Assembly: GCA_015345905.1 (NCBI GenBank)
Contig: JADDTR010000007.1
Location: forward strand, 372,001 to 436,000
DNA length: 64,000 nt
Reading direction: 5' to 3'
DNA from: Aotearoamyces nothofagi
Taxonomy: Eukaryota > Ascomycota > Leotiomycetes > Leotiales > Tympanidaceae
Shown: positions 1-11,700 of the stretch, piece after piece
How the letters are laid out: every line of letters begins with the position of its first letter
Position numbering within the stretch: position 1 is the stretch's first letter
Notes under the pieces: generated by a model
The model's input: the letters and a program-made list of their open reading frames with translations, nothing else
Told to the model about the DNA's origin: nothing
Database searches by the model: none
Position numbers and translations under genes: made by a program

Positions 1-1569
1 CAGCGAATTGAATTCAGACGCGTTCGTCATCAATGGCGTATCATTGATGTAGTGGCTCCAACCACTTCCTCACTTGCCTTGAAGCTGTCAATGACTGGCC
101 AATATGTTATACTAGATGAGAGGTATGAGCCAGGTACAGCCGTTGTAGATCAAGTGACTTTGCGGCTGGTGTCGTTCAGACTCAACAGGAAGCCTCCCAA
201 GCCTTCACGAGGGCCTCTCGGATGCTCGGAAATTGCCCATAGACTACTCGAGTCTACCGTTTCCAGATTTTTTGTCCTGTGGTTGTGGTTGTACCCGAGA
301 GACAACTTCCCACAACGCACGTGACAAGCACCTCCCACAGCCCCTCCGAGCCCTGATGAATTCCCCTTCGACATGGCCTACGAATACTCGAGCAGCACTT
401 CCGTTGCGAGATTTGAACTACCATCCAGAGGAAGTCGACGCATTCAGCATCTCATTTCCGATGCCGTTCTGGCGCCCTGAGATCAGTGTTTCTCGAGAAA
501 TCCACACGCAAGGATGAAGGGTTTCGATAATCCCAAGAATTCCGTTTCCATCCCTCGTGGGTGTCCCACACGGCGTGGTGCGAGCAGAAGTAAGGGAAGT
601 GGCCGTCGATGGCACCATTTCGACAATTCTGCAGCATCCCACCCTTGGTTGAGAAAAAGAACGGGGACGCTGATGTCGCCGCAAACGGCCATACTTCTCG
701 AAGGTCGTGGCTAGCAGCCGTGATGCGGCTCCCTTGCTTGGCGCAGTGGGGTAGGGCAGGATGGCACGGCGGTGGAATGTGTGGTGGGTAGGTGGACGGG
801 ATCGCTCTTGCCAGCCGCTCACGAGAGGAATCGGCCGAGTCTGGATGTCCCCTTGGTTGAGGCAGAGGAAAACAGGCGATGGGGGATGAAGAGAGTCGGA
901 CAGCACCGGCCAGCTGCTGGCGACGAGCGCCAATTCAGCGGCAGTTTTATGCCTGATGCCTGAGGCTGCAGGTGCCTGGCCCGTCAGGAAGACCCAGCCA
1001 GCACAGCACAGCACAGCACAGCTCAGCACACGTTCATGCTCCCCTGCGGCGCGGCTGCAGAGATTAGACAGTCGCCGTCGCCTGGCGTGTGCTGAGCCCA
1101 GACGAGGCCATTCCCAGCCTTGCCGCCGAAGCACGCGTCTATCCGAGTCCTGGATCCACGCTGGCCGGCCGGCGACACTGACACTGGCACTGGCACCGCC
1201 ACTGGCACCGACCGCGACGCTGGCGCCAACGCCGGAAACACACAGCACAGCCGCAGGCAGCGAGCGTCACGCTGGCGCACGGCGGTTCCTGCGACGCCGG
1301 GTAGCCGCCGGTACAGGCGGCAGGCCAGGGCCAGCTCTGGCGCCGGCCACGGGCACGGGCACGAGCGCCCTATGCTGGCTGGGTTTCAGGGTTTCAGCAG
1401 GCGTCGCGAGAGATCTTCCGTCGGCGCGCGTGTCTGGCTGCCAGAGGGGCTGGACGTGGGACAGAGCACGGCGCTTCAGCAGGACGGGCGCGTCAGGACG
1501 GCGCCAGCCTGGACCGGAACAATGGCTATTGTGTGGGCACGTGGTGCTGCCTGGGTTGGGGAGCCACAG

Positions 1570-1681
1570 GCGACAAGGCTGCCAGGCGACAAGGCCACAA
1601 GGCTGCCAGGCCACAAGGCGACAAGGCGACAAGGCGACAAGGCGACAAGGCTGCCAGGCCACAAGGCCACAAGGCTGCCAG
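1570..1681. repeat. 8-bp word array, 14 units
   Basis: Fourteen contiguous 8-bp units in perfect phase, built from three words: A = GCGACAAG, B = GCTGCCAG, C = GCCACAAG. The order is A B A C B C A A A A B C C B. The long open frames that cross it on both strands are products of the repeat. Confidence 0.9.
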
Positions 1682-1831
1682 AGGTGGACGGACGTAGCGG
1701 CGTAGCAGACCTGAGGATCCAGGCACTCATCGATCGACTCGATGCTACAGCGGAGCAGCCCCAGCGAAGCGTCGATTATTGCCAGCGGGGAATCCAGCTT
1801 TGCTCTACCAAGGAACCTCGCCCTGCTCCCC

Positions 1832-1934
1832 TACTTCCTATACTGCCCTACTCCTATACTCCTATACTCCCTAATCCTATACTCCGATACTCCTACACTG
1901 CCCTACTCCTACACTCCGATACTCCTACACTCCC
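1832..1934. repeat. degenerate CCTATACT-type tandem array
   Basis: A run of imperfect units such as CCTATACT, CCTACACT and CCGATACT alternating with CCCTA spacers, giving a strongly C/T-biased strand. A similar CCCTCTA-type run follows at about 2010-2060. Confidence 0.75.
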
Positions 1935-2688
1935 TAGGAACACACACTATTGAATCGCTGCCCAGACTCGACAATGGAGTCCCGCCTTCCTTCCTTGCTT
2001 GCCTAAGGCATCCTACCCTCTACCCTACCCTCTACTCTACCCTCTACTCTACCCCCTACCCTGCCCTGCCCTGCCTTGATCATCTCCCTACAAGCCATTC
2101 TCCATCCCATCCCATCCCATCCCTACCTCCCCTCCAGCCCCCGTAGCGTAGACGACACGCCCGTCCAGGTGAGCAGAGCACGAGGAGCAAAACCAAACCG
2201 CACCAAGCCGGCGAGAAAGCAGGGCCAGCCAAGCCAACCTTTGTCATCTCGGGCCATCTCGTGTGCCTCCTATTGGGGCGGCGGGCGATGGTCTGGCGAT
2301 GCGCCCTCGGCCAATTGCGCTGCCTGCACGGCGCCCCGAGTCAGGAGGGGGGGAGGGGGGGGGCTTCGGACGCGACGGGCGAATGACGGGGGCAGGGCAG
2401 GGCGAGGCTGGAATGAATGCTGGGAATGCTGCACGGCCGGGCGGAGGAGGCTGCGCGGTGTTCTCGCCGCGCCCGGTTTACGCTGCCCGGCGCTGGGCGC
2501 TGGGACTGGGACGGGGACAGTCTCTCCTGACCGGACGGCTTGAGGCATTGCTGGAGATGGATGGAGGGGCGCGTGGTGCTGGGCGGCATGTTTTCGTTTC
2601 GTCGCCGCATGATGAGCGTGGCTACTGTGCGGTGGGGCCGGGTGAGTTGGCTGGTGATGCGGTCGAAGGGGGGGCTGGCTCGGGGAAT

Positions 2689-2724
2689 GCCACTGCCACT
2701 GCCACTGCCACTGCCACTGCCACT
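2689..2724. repeat. GCCACT microsatellite, 6 copies
   Basis: Six perfect copies of the hexamer GCCACT, followed by a degenerate unit and a G tract near 2738. Confidence 0.9.
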
Positions 2725-4094
2725 GCGACGAGCAATAGGGGGGGGGGGGGGCGATCTATCCGGGCCACTTCTGGCCTCTGACTACAGTACGTACAGTACA
2801 GTATAGTATACTCGACAGATACGAAGACGCAAAGCCCGGGCGAGCCAGGACGGACCAGCATGACGTGCGTGGTCCCGCATCAAGTCCGCCTTCCTTCCTC
2901 CAGCAAGCAGTTTCCTGCATTGCAGCATCGCACTGGTTGATATTTGATATCTATACGGTACTACGGACGACCGACAGTGGACCGGACAGGACAGGACAGG
3001 ACGCTCTCCAGACGACCAGAACGACCGGTGCGGAAAAGCCTCTTTTTGCAGCCAGAGGGGGGCCCCACCATCGCCCAGTGAAAAGCTGCCTAGGCACATA
3101 AGTAGTCGACTGGTCGCATTCCTCCCTCCCTTTCTTTTCTTCTTTTTTTTTTGGCTCCCTTTCGCCAGTAAGCCCTCGCCATGCTAGGCCGGGTACATGC
3201 CCATCCCCCCTTCCGGCGCGTCGGCGTGTGTGTGTTTTCTTCCTTTTTTTTTTCTTTCCTTCTTCTTCTTCTTGCTTCAAACACGGCTCTCTCTCTGTCT
3301 CTGACAAAGACGACGACGCAGCCGCTGCTCTTTGCTGTTACTTACCACAGTAAAGCCGCCGTGGCCAGCTCCAGCTCCAGCTCCAGCACGGCCTGGCCTG
3401 GCGACTCGTGGAAGAAAGACGGGGCTCCACGAGGGCGCTGTTTGAAACCGTGTAAAACAAAACTCGTCGTCACGGCCCACCCCCCTGCGAAAATGTAGTC
3501 TATCTGTGTGCGAGGTCGCTGTTTCTCCCCACCGTTGCCATTGGCGAGGATGGCAGGGCAGGTATTGCGACGAGTCGGCTCTTTTTTATTTTATTTTTTT
3601 TCGCGAGCGAGCGAGCGAGCGAACGATTGCGACCGGATTTGATTGATTTGCTCCTTTTCAGTCTGCTGCGCGGTAGACGGGCAGGCCAGACTTGGGCGAG
3701 GCGCGCAGGGCATGCAGGGCAGGGCAGGACAGGGCAGATCTCCAGACGGAGATGGCTCAACAATGCCTTCTCTATAGACTGTATAGACTATAGACTGTAG
3801 ACTGTAGACTCTATAGGCCCTCTAGACTCTACAGACCCCAAAACGAAACAGAAACAGAGAGGCGACGGAAGCGAAGAAACGGCTATACTATGCTAAGAGA
3901 TAGATAGATGCCTGCCTGCCTGCAGACCTGCTTCTCCTAATACCATCCCATCCCATCCTAATGGCTATATACCGTAAAGAGCCAGCCAGCCAGCCAGCGC
4001 TGACGCCCCCCTTGATTCTGAAACTACCTGGCTGCCCGCTGCGCTGTACTGCGCTGCGCTGTAGTACCGTGGTTCGGTCGGTGGGTGCGCGCCC

Positions 4095-4178
4095 CCCTTT
4101 ACCCTTTACCCTTTACCCTTTACCCTTTACCCTATACCCTATGCTATGCTATGCTTTGCTATGCTATGCTATGCTATG
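4095..4178. repeat. CCCTTTA and ATGCT arrays
   Basis: Five perfect CCCTTTA heptamers (4095-4129) run through CCCTATA and CCCTATG transition units into an ATGCT pentamer array (4141-4178). The heptamer resembles but is not the usual fungal telomere unit CCCTAA. Confidence 0.85.
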
Positions 4179-5043
4179 TCCTGTCCTGTGCTGTGCTGCC
4201 CCTCCTCGCGCCGCCCACAGCTGCTCGGTCGGTCGGTCGGTCAACTACTAAACTCCCAGACTACTCGAACTACGCGCATTCCAGCGTTTCCGCAGAGCCA
4301 CGCGCCCTAGTCCATTTGCGTCGTTTCAGGGGAGTGGCTCCCCCCGTTCGACCCAGCCACCACACCACCTCCGTGCCTGCGTCCTGGCTGCCACGCGGAT
4401 GGCGATGGGCGAGGGCGATGCGATGCGATGGGCGATGGGTGATGGCTCTGCTGCCCATACTTGAAGCTGGCCACCATCGTCTGGGCCGTCCAGGGGCGGG
4501 CAGGCAGGCAGGCATGCGTGTAGCAAAGCAGCTCGCTCGCTCGCTCGTGTCAGGGCAGGGCAGGAGAGAGGCCCGGAGGCAGCAGACGGCGGGCAGGAGG
4601 CAGGAGGCAGGACGAGGGCACTCGACTCTCTCTGTAGAAGGGGGACGAAAGTAGTACAAGTACATCGCGAGGGCCTGCTGCTCTGTGGCTTCAGATCCTC
4701 CCCGCGACAAGGAAGAGCCAGAAGAGCCAGAAGAGCCAGAAGAACGAACCTCTGTCTGTCTGTCTGTCCGTCCATCCCTCGCCAGCGAGACCCCGTCTAC
4801 TCCAGTACCGCCGACCTACCTGTCCCTTCTCTGCTTGATTTACCTACCTACCTTGCCTGTCTTCGCATCCCTTCCACCAAGGAGGCTGAGATCGCAAGTG
4901 AGGTCGAGTGCGAAGTCAAGTCAAGTCAGGCCAAGCCAGGTCGAGCCAGCGTAGCACAGCACGGCCCCGACCCGGAGTGTTTCCCCTTTGGCGCGCAGCT
5001 TCACATCCGTCCGGCTTCGTCTGGCAGTGAGTGCTCTTCGTTC

Positions 5044-5078
5044 GCAGCCCGCAGCCCGCAGCCCGCAGCCCGCAGCCC
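5044..5078. repeat. GCAGCCC array, 5 copies
   Basis: Five perfect copies of the heptamer GCAGCCC in the CT-rich region upstream of the cyclin gene, ending in a variant unit. Confidence 0.85.
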
Positions 5079-5973
5079 GCAGCTCGCCGTCGCCCCGTCT
5101 CGCGCCCTCAGCCTGTCCTGTCGAGCCCCTGGCCACACGCCGCGACAAAGCGCCGCCCCCCAGCGCGATCCCGAGCCCCCAAGCGCACCCCTGGCCTCGG
5201 ATCTCCACTGTGCCTCCCAAGCCGCTCTCCCTGCGTCCAGCACCGCCAGCATCACCAGCCAGTAAGTGGCCTCCGCCGCGCTGCTGCACCCTCCTGCAGG
5301 CACCGTCGACAGCCCTTTTTATACACCTCGCAACCCCAGCTTCCACAGCCGTCTGTCTGTCCCTCTTCAACTTGTATCCTCGCGCAGCTTCCCTCTCTCT
5401 CCGCCGCGGCCTCGACGTCGACACTGACCGCATCCGCCCGCCGCTCCTTTCTTTGCGCTGCACTGCACCTGCACCGGCACCTGCTCACCGAGCCAAGGAC
5501 AGGACGACCATCCTCTGCTGGCCAGAATACCGCTCTCTGCGTCTTCCTCGCGGCCGACCCTCGTTTAACGTGCGAGCGCTGAGTGCGTGGGCCCTCGTCT
5601 ATTCACTGCCACTATCCACTATCCACTATCCATTATCGCGATAAGGCCCAGCCGACGCCCCAGGGTCAGCCTTTCGCTCAGCCTTGGATCTCCTCAGGCC
5701 CCCATCGCTAGCCCCGCCTGCAACAATAGCCACGGCCGTTTCCATTGTCGATACAATACCAATGCCACAAACATTCTTTACGCCAATTCAACAATAAGCA
5801 TCCCCGGCGGCCATTATCCTCAATCACACAATACCCGCGGCTTCGATATATTTATCTCGACTGCGATCTCTGGCTTCATCTCGTACACACTTTACAGCTC
5901 CGGTTTCCTCAGCCTCGTCTACTTCACAGCACCTCGCAACTTCAATCTACAGACTTGATCCCCCACAGCAGCC

Positions 5974-7254
5974 ATGTCTTACCCGCCGAGATACCAGAAT
6001 GAGGCTGCCCTCGAGCACTTCATCTGCTCTCCCGTCAGCTCCGAGATGATCAGCTACCTCGCACAGAAAGCTTCCGAAGTCATCCAGTGCGATCCCGTCC
6101 AGACATCCGCTCTCTTGATGCCACCAACCCCACCATCAACACCTCCCCAGGACGCAGCGTCGAGAGCAGCCACAGCTGACCCGACTCTTCCTTCACTAGA
6201 ACGCTTCATCACGTCACTGGTCACCCAGTCGAACGTCCAGGTACCAACTCTGATGACCACTCTCCTCTATCTCTCAAGACTTCGGTCCCGACTGCCACCG
6301 GTAGCCAAGGGCCTCCGCTGCACCACTCACCGCATCTTCCTCGCATGCCTGATCCTCTCGGCGAAGTTTGTCAATGACTCGTCGCCAAAGAACAAGCACT
6401 GGGCAGCCTACTCGCACACCCCCTCCACCGCGACGCATGATTTCTCGGGTTTTGGCTTCTCACGCACCGAGGTCAACCTGATGGAGAAGCAGCTCCTCTT
6501 CCTCCTCGACTGGGATCTGAACTTCGACCAGCGTGAGCTCGAGGCTCACTTCGAGCCCTTCCTCGCTCCAATCCGCGCCGAGCTGGAGGAGAAGTCCCGC
6601 CAGAAGAAGGTCGAGCGAGCCAATCGTGCCCGCATCGAGCGTGAGCGCCTGCTCCGGCAGCAGCAGATGCGTCTTGTCGGCAGCAATGTGCCTGTCACCA
6701 AGCCAAAGTCCACATACTCATATTACCCATGCACACGCGAGGAAACTCGACAGACACAATACAGCCCAGCTGCAATCTACTCCTACTCGGCACAGAAATA
6801 CCATTCTACCTCACCGTACGAGTATGCTCCCGCACCACCCTTGACATCGTCACCACCTGGCCTAGCGGACATTCCCAGCCTCTCACGCAGCGGTACGGCA
6901 GACACAATCTCCTCCTACACCACAACCTCATCGCGAGCATCGTCACGCAACCGCAGCCGAAGCAACACCCCGGCATCCTCCATCACATCCGCCATGTCCT
7001 TCCAAGAAGTCAACACCTACGCCCCTCTCGACGACTTCGGCTTCCCAAGTACGAGTCCTGTCGAGCTGCTTCACATCGGTCAGATGCAGGGCATGAAGCA
7101 CACACAGATGGAGATGTACGAGACCAAGCCACCGGCGAAGAAGCCGCGAACAAGCATCTTCTCGAGATTACTAGGCGGTGATAGATCGTCGCAACAAGCA
7201 CAACAACAGCAGCAGACACAGATGGGTGTTTCTAGAATGCAATATATCTCATAA
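5974..7254 (+). CDS. Pho85-type (PCL) cyclin
   Basis: Intronless 426-residue cyclin of the Pcl1/Pcl2/PclA type, expected to bind and activate the Pho85/PhoA cyclin-dependent kinase in G1 and morphogenesis. The cyclin box runs about residues 72-190: it opens with [12 protein letters not shown], continues through [18 protein letters not shown], and ends with [14 protein letters not shown], all typical of fungal PCL cyclins. An Arg/Lys/Glu-rich helix follows at about 205-235. The C-terminal half is Ser/Pro/Thr-rich and probably disordered, with a basic KKPR patch and a Gln run near residue 410. The ATG at 5974 is the first in frame after a CT-rich leader. Which PCL subgroup it belongs to needs a tree. 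Confidence 0.9.
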   Translation: MSYPPRYQNEAALEHFICSPVSSEMISYLAQKASEVIQCDPVQTSALLMPPTPPSTPPQDAASRAATADPTLPSLERFITSLVTQSNVQVPTLMTTLLYLSRLRSRLPPVAKGLRCTTHRIFLACLILSAKFVNDSSPKNKHWAAYSHTPSTATHDFSGFGFSRTEVNLMEKQLLFLLDWDLNFDQRELEAHFEPFLAPIRAELEEKSRQKKVERANRARIERERLLRQQQMRLVGSNVPVTKPKSTYSYYPCTREETRQTQYSPAAIYSYSAQKYHSTSPYEYAPAPPLTSSPPGLADIPSLSRSGTADTISSYTTTSSRASSRNRSRSNTPASSITSAMSFQEVNTYAPLDDFGFPSTSPVELLHIGQMQGMKHTQMEMYETKPPAKKPRTSIFSRLLGGDRSSQQAQQQQQTQMGVSRMQYIS

Positions 7255-8770
7255 CGAGATGGAGCGGGGGTGATGAAAGAACAATGATGATTACGACTAC
7301 GAAGGAAGGAAGGAAGGAAGGAAGAAAAATTGACTTTCAATATAATGTCATCCAAAAATGAAACGATACACACACATACACACACACACGACGAGACGGA
7401 TAGATGACAATATGTACGGAGAGGCCTGCCTCGGGCATGCGGGTTCTGAATGACGCTTTTTTTTTTTCTTTCCTTTGTCCACATCTGCATGAAACATGGC
7501 GTTTTACCAAAGTCTGGGATATGATTTTTTTTTTTTTTTTTTTTTTCCATTTCTTCCTCTTCTAATATCCCTGATGGGAGAGACATCTCTCTCTCTCTCT
7601 CTCTTTTTTGTATCTAGTCTCTTGAGACGAGGGCGATATGACGAGAGGATTATCCCCAGGCCTGAGCTGGGCGAAGGCCGGCCTGAGACCCTGTCTCGTT
7701 CTTGTTCTTGTTCTTGCTCTCTCTCCTTCCAACGAACGGGATGCATGGTTAGATAGATCTGGATGCATGGGAGGATGGATGGGAGGGCATGAATGAATGA
7801 TTCAATGAATGAATGAATGAGAAGAAGAATCTTTTTCGTTTACTTGATTGGATTTGCCCTCTTTTGATGTGATGTGATTTTATGTGTGACTGTGACTGAT
7901 TGATTTGATTTGATCGAATCATGACTCGTGGCTCTCTTTCCTCGCCACTTCAACTTCGACTTCATATTTCGACTCCAGTCTTGACTTTGACTTCAAGCTC
8001 AACTCTCAACCCCAACTCTCAAACCTAACAGCCTCGACTCGACTCGGCCCGACCCTCGACCCTCGACCATACCATAGCATAGCATAGCACGAGGCTGCAA
8101 AAAAGCAAGAAAGCAAGAAAGCAAGAAAAAAGCAAAAAGCAAAAAAGCAAAAAAATCAAAACATCTTACGTCTCTTATCTCTATCCATCCACTCCTCTCT
8201 CTATCTCTACACCTCTCTATATCTCTACGCACAACAAGCAGTAGAAACAGCGAGCGAGCGCAGCGAGACCAGGGGGTTTGGGGGAGGATCCCCCATGGAA
8301 CGGAGTAAGATAGGACGGGGAGGGGTTGTGTTTATTTTTTATATATATTTCTATTTCTTCTCTGCCATCACACTCCACGGTCCGATGACGCTCCGCTGGC
8401 CCTCCGGGAGCCGCTGCCGCGGAGGCCGTGCCGTGGATTCTGCCCCAGAGCAGTACAGGTTCTGAATTTACGTCTCGAGAGTTGTTTCTGGCCATTCTAT
8501 TCTACGCTGTTCACCACACACACCATCACACACATGTCATATCATGTCCCACAATAAGAATTAGCGTCTTCGAAAAGTCGCGCTACGCTATGCTATGCAT
8601 GCATGGTATTCTATCTAACCTATACTATAATACTACATTGGATCTTGACAGCATTACAGTGCCTTTACCATCCTCAGACACCCTCCGTCTAAACTGCACG
8701 TCCTCAACCTCGGGTCATTTCGGGCCATTTCTCGCCATTTCTCGCCTTCCAATCAATACCATTCCCTTAT
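7255..8770. other. intergenic region between convergent genes, microsatellites
   Basis: This separates the 3' ends of the cyclin and nup98-96 genes. It holds simple repeats: GGAA near 7310, CA near 7380, a T tract of about 22 at 7525, CT near 7590, GAATGAAT near 7795 and AAGCAAGAAAGC near 8105. No coding potential is visible. Confidence 0.7.
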
Positions 8771-11700
8771 CTATCTACCTCCTGCCAATACTGAATGATA
8801 ATATCTCAAGCTTAGTTCAACGGTATGCTTCAAGTGCTTGTCTTCAGTAAGAGGAAGTCCCAGGACTTTCGGAAGACCATTGCTCTGTTTCAAATTAGCT
8901 CTCTCTTCAATAGACTTAGGATCAATCAAACTTACATTTCCATGCTTTCCCAGGTCGATCACCACCTTTGCCACCACATTACTAATCTCCTGCGCGGCAA
9001 CCGTCTCGAGGAAACTTGCATGTCTCTCTTCCTGAACCATTGCCGGTAAAGCAGCCACAATTCTTTCCACAATCGCCTCGTCAACCTTGCCCTTTTTCTG
9101 AGATTCAATAAGGCTCAGATAATCAGCATAAAGCTCTCCGCCAAGATGCCACTCAGCGATAGCACCTTCTTTGCCTTTGAAGCCATGAAGTAATACACGT
9201 AGTGTCTCCCAGTCTCGCTCGATGATTGTCTTGGGTGCGACCTCCTTGCTGAACGTACGATGTGCTTCATCATAAGACTCAGCACGAAGAAGACATTCCA
9301 CTTCGTATCTTGGATCTTTCTGCACGGAGCGCATATAGAGTGCCTTTGCCTCCCAGATCCAAGGCACTGGAATCCTGAAATCTTGAGACAAGGTGATAAA
9401 ATCCTGGCTGTCTTCACTACCAATGAGACCTGCATGATGAGCAAGATGATCTTGGATACTCTTGCCTCGAACAGAAGGAGATGACAGATGCAGGAGCACA
9501 AACGCCGCATCGACCCAGTTTCCTTCGTTTGTGAGTTGGGACGCAAATGACAAGGTAAGCTGATCAGCTTTTTCATCGGCAGCATCGCCATAGGAGACTT
9601 TACCAAACGCTGTCAGGGTACGGCTAAGCTGCCATGATAGTCTCAAATTCAAAGGCGAAAGCTGCGAGTTTTCCGGGCGTATCACAGACTCGAGATCGGC
9701 GTTGCTATCAGAATACAGTTTGAGCAGACCCCAGAGAAGATCTTCGCGGTTCTCAAGGTCCTGATCATCCCAAAGAGGAGATATGCCTTGCTCAACATAC
9801 CAAGCGTAAGGCCTAGCAGTCTCCTTGTCTTGTTCGAGATCATCCGTAAACTTTTGAACAGCAGCTGATATATTGTCCGAGGTTAAGATGGCATACCAAA
9901 GTCTCAGCCCAAATGATCGTCTCCAGTCCAACCCAAATCGTTTTGATATGACGAAAGTATCGATTCTATCCTCAATGGGCGCACCTTTTGTTCCATCACA
10001 GACACAGACATTTCCAGAGAGGATTTCGTAGATTGCCCTAATAGGCTGGCTGATCTCTGAAAGTACTCGCTGCTTCTGCCACTCGTTCAATTGTTCTCTG
10101 ATGCCTTTCCGTACTCCCTCATTGCCGCCAAGCAAAGCGACTAGAGTAGCTAGATGAAAGTTCTTGCCTGTAACAAGATGACCGCAAGCATCCGGAATCC
10201 GGTGGCCAGATAGAGATGCAATTGCCTTCTCTTCGCTCGACTTAGCCATAGCGACGTGTAGAGTAGATGCTTGCTCGACGAGTTTTTGCCAGTATGACGA
10301 AACCTCATCCTTTCTCAGCAGATCCTCAACATTAGGGATGCCTTGAAGGTCTCCAGGGATATCAATAGGATCAAATAGAACACTTGCTAGCTCCCATACG
10401 AGCTTTTCGTGTACAGCGACCGGGTCATGAGTGTTCTCCTCACCAATGAGGTCTGTGAATTTGAAAGGCCGGGATAACTTGGCATACGGAAGACCTTCGA
10501 CAATTTCAATATCAGTAATAACTTTCTGCTTCTCCAATGCATTCCCAGAGGACTGTATCTAGTTAGCATGAATCTTGATCTCGTTAGCTTCAGCAACTCA
10601 CCTCGTTCGAAAAGTCTGCAAAGCGGACGTCTCTAGCCTCAGAGATGACTACACCCTTTTGAACAACAAGAAGACCATCTCGTTCGCGAGCTGCGCGCAA
10701 GCTCTTTGACAGAGTTTTGGAGACCGCGGGTGCCGCATAAACCAGAGTACCAGTAGGGCCCCAGCTTGGCTTTAGGGAGTCGTGATACGCTCGCTCGTCG
10801 TCTTCCATCTCCGATTCTTTAAGGTCGTTGGTTTTAGGCTGCTTTACGTATGGCCACTATAACACAGATGTTCAGTTAAATGTTCTATTTATGATTACGT
10901 ACACGAAGCAGCCCATGTCATTTGTCTAGGAATAACAAATCTTAAACGGGGGGCTAAAGACGAACCTGAAATCCATTTCCTTTCTTCACATCCTTCGATT
11001 GCTTTACTGGACTCTTTGCTTCCCCGAAAAGCGAATGCATAAGATCAATGCTTGTAGCAAAACCTCGCCCATCCGAGACCACTTTACCTCTTACTGTAGG
11101 TGTGGGCTCTTGTGCAGGCGCCCCTAAAAGGTCACCATTGGCCACAGAGTCTCTCATGCGCTTCAGCTGTTCACGGTCCTGTTTACGCGGGCTGATTGTC
11201 CGCTGAAGCATCTCCGCCCAGTCATCATTATCCAATAGCAGCTTGCGCTTGAGTGGTGAACCAGAAGTCCTCATCGCACGCATTCTCGCCCTCATAACTC
11301 CTCCAGGTGTCTCAGCCTCGTTCCTCCCCTCTTCGTCATCTTCCTGCGAGTAATCATCTTCTTGCCCCGCGGTATCATCAAGCTGAGGATAAGAGCCCGC
11401 CATCTCTTGATCCTCAATCCTGACTAATCCTTTGTCTTGAAAGACATCGTCGTGATCCATAGGTTCTTCGACGCCATCTTCAGACTGCGAACCCGCGGAG
11501 CGCTCATCTAAAAAAGACAGACGATCTTGGCAATCATATTCATCTTGCATTGCGGAGTCATCCTCAAAAACTTCCTGGTTATCAAAAGCGCCTGGAAGGA
11601 CCTTTCGCTTCTTGAAGTCGAAAGTATCTTCGGGGTCTGACTCACTCCTCCCACTCATCTCGGAAGTAGATACGAATGAATCCTCTGTCTGTTGCGTTCG

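Larger units (their letters stand above)
1..5973. other. gene-free, microsatellite-rich upstream region
   Basis: No open frame here looks like a protein: the long ones (for example 418-1248 minus, 956-1705 plus, 1120-1953 plus) overlap each other in GC-rich low-complexity DNA and their translations are Arg/Pro/Ser/Ala runs without a domain. The stretch holds several tandem arrays (listed separately), long T tracts near 3140, 3245 and 3590, and many CT-rich runs, which grow dense from about 4700 to 5970 as is common in fungal promoters and 5' leaders. I infer that at least the right half is promoter and leader of the cyclin gene at 5974. A transcript without a protein product cannot be excluded. 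Confidence 0.6.

Noticed and set aside
400-425. T-arm-like box of a tRNA gene on the minus strand
   Set aside because: The GTTCAAATC-like core lacks complementary flanks, and no cloverleaf could be drawn.
418-1953. Overlapping long open frames on both strands
   Set aside because: GC-rich low-complexity DNA gives long stop-free frames by chance; translations lack domains and overlap each other and the 8-bp array.
2263-2781. 172-residue frame, Gly/Arg/Thr-rich
   Set aside because: Composed of G tracts and the GCCACT microsatellite; no domain.
4095-4140. Possible interstitial telomere repeat
   Set aside because: The unit is CCCTTTA, a 7-mer, not CCCTAA; it blends into other local pentamer and heptamer repeats.
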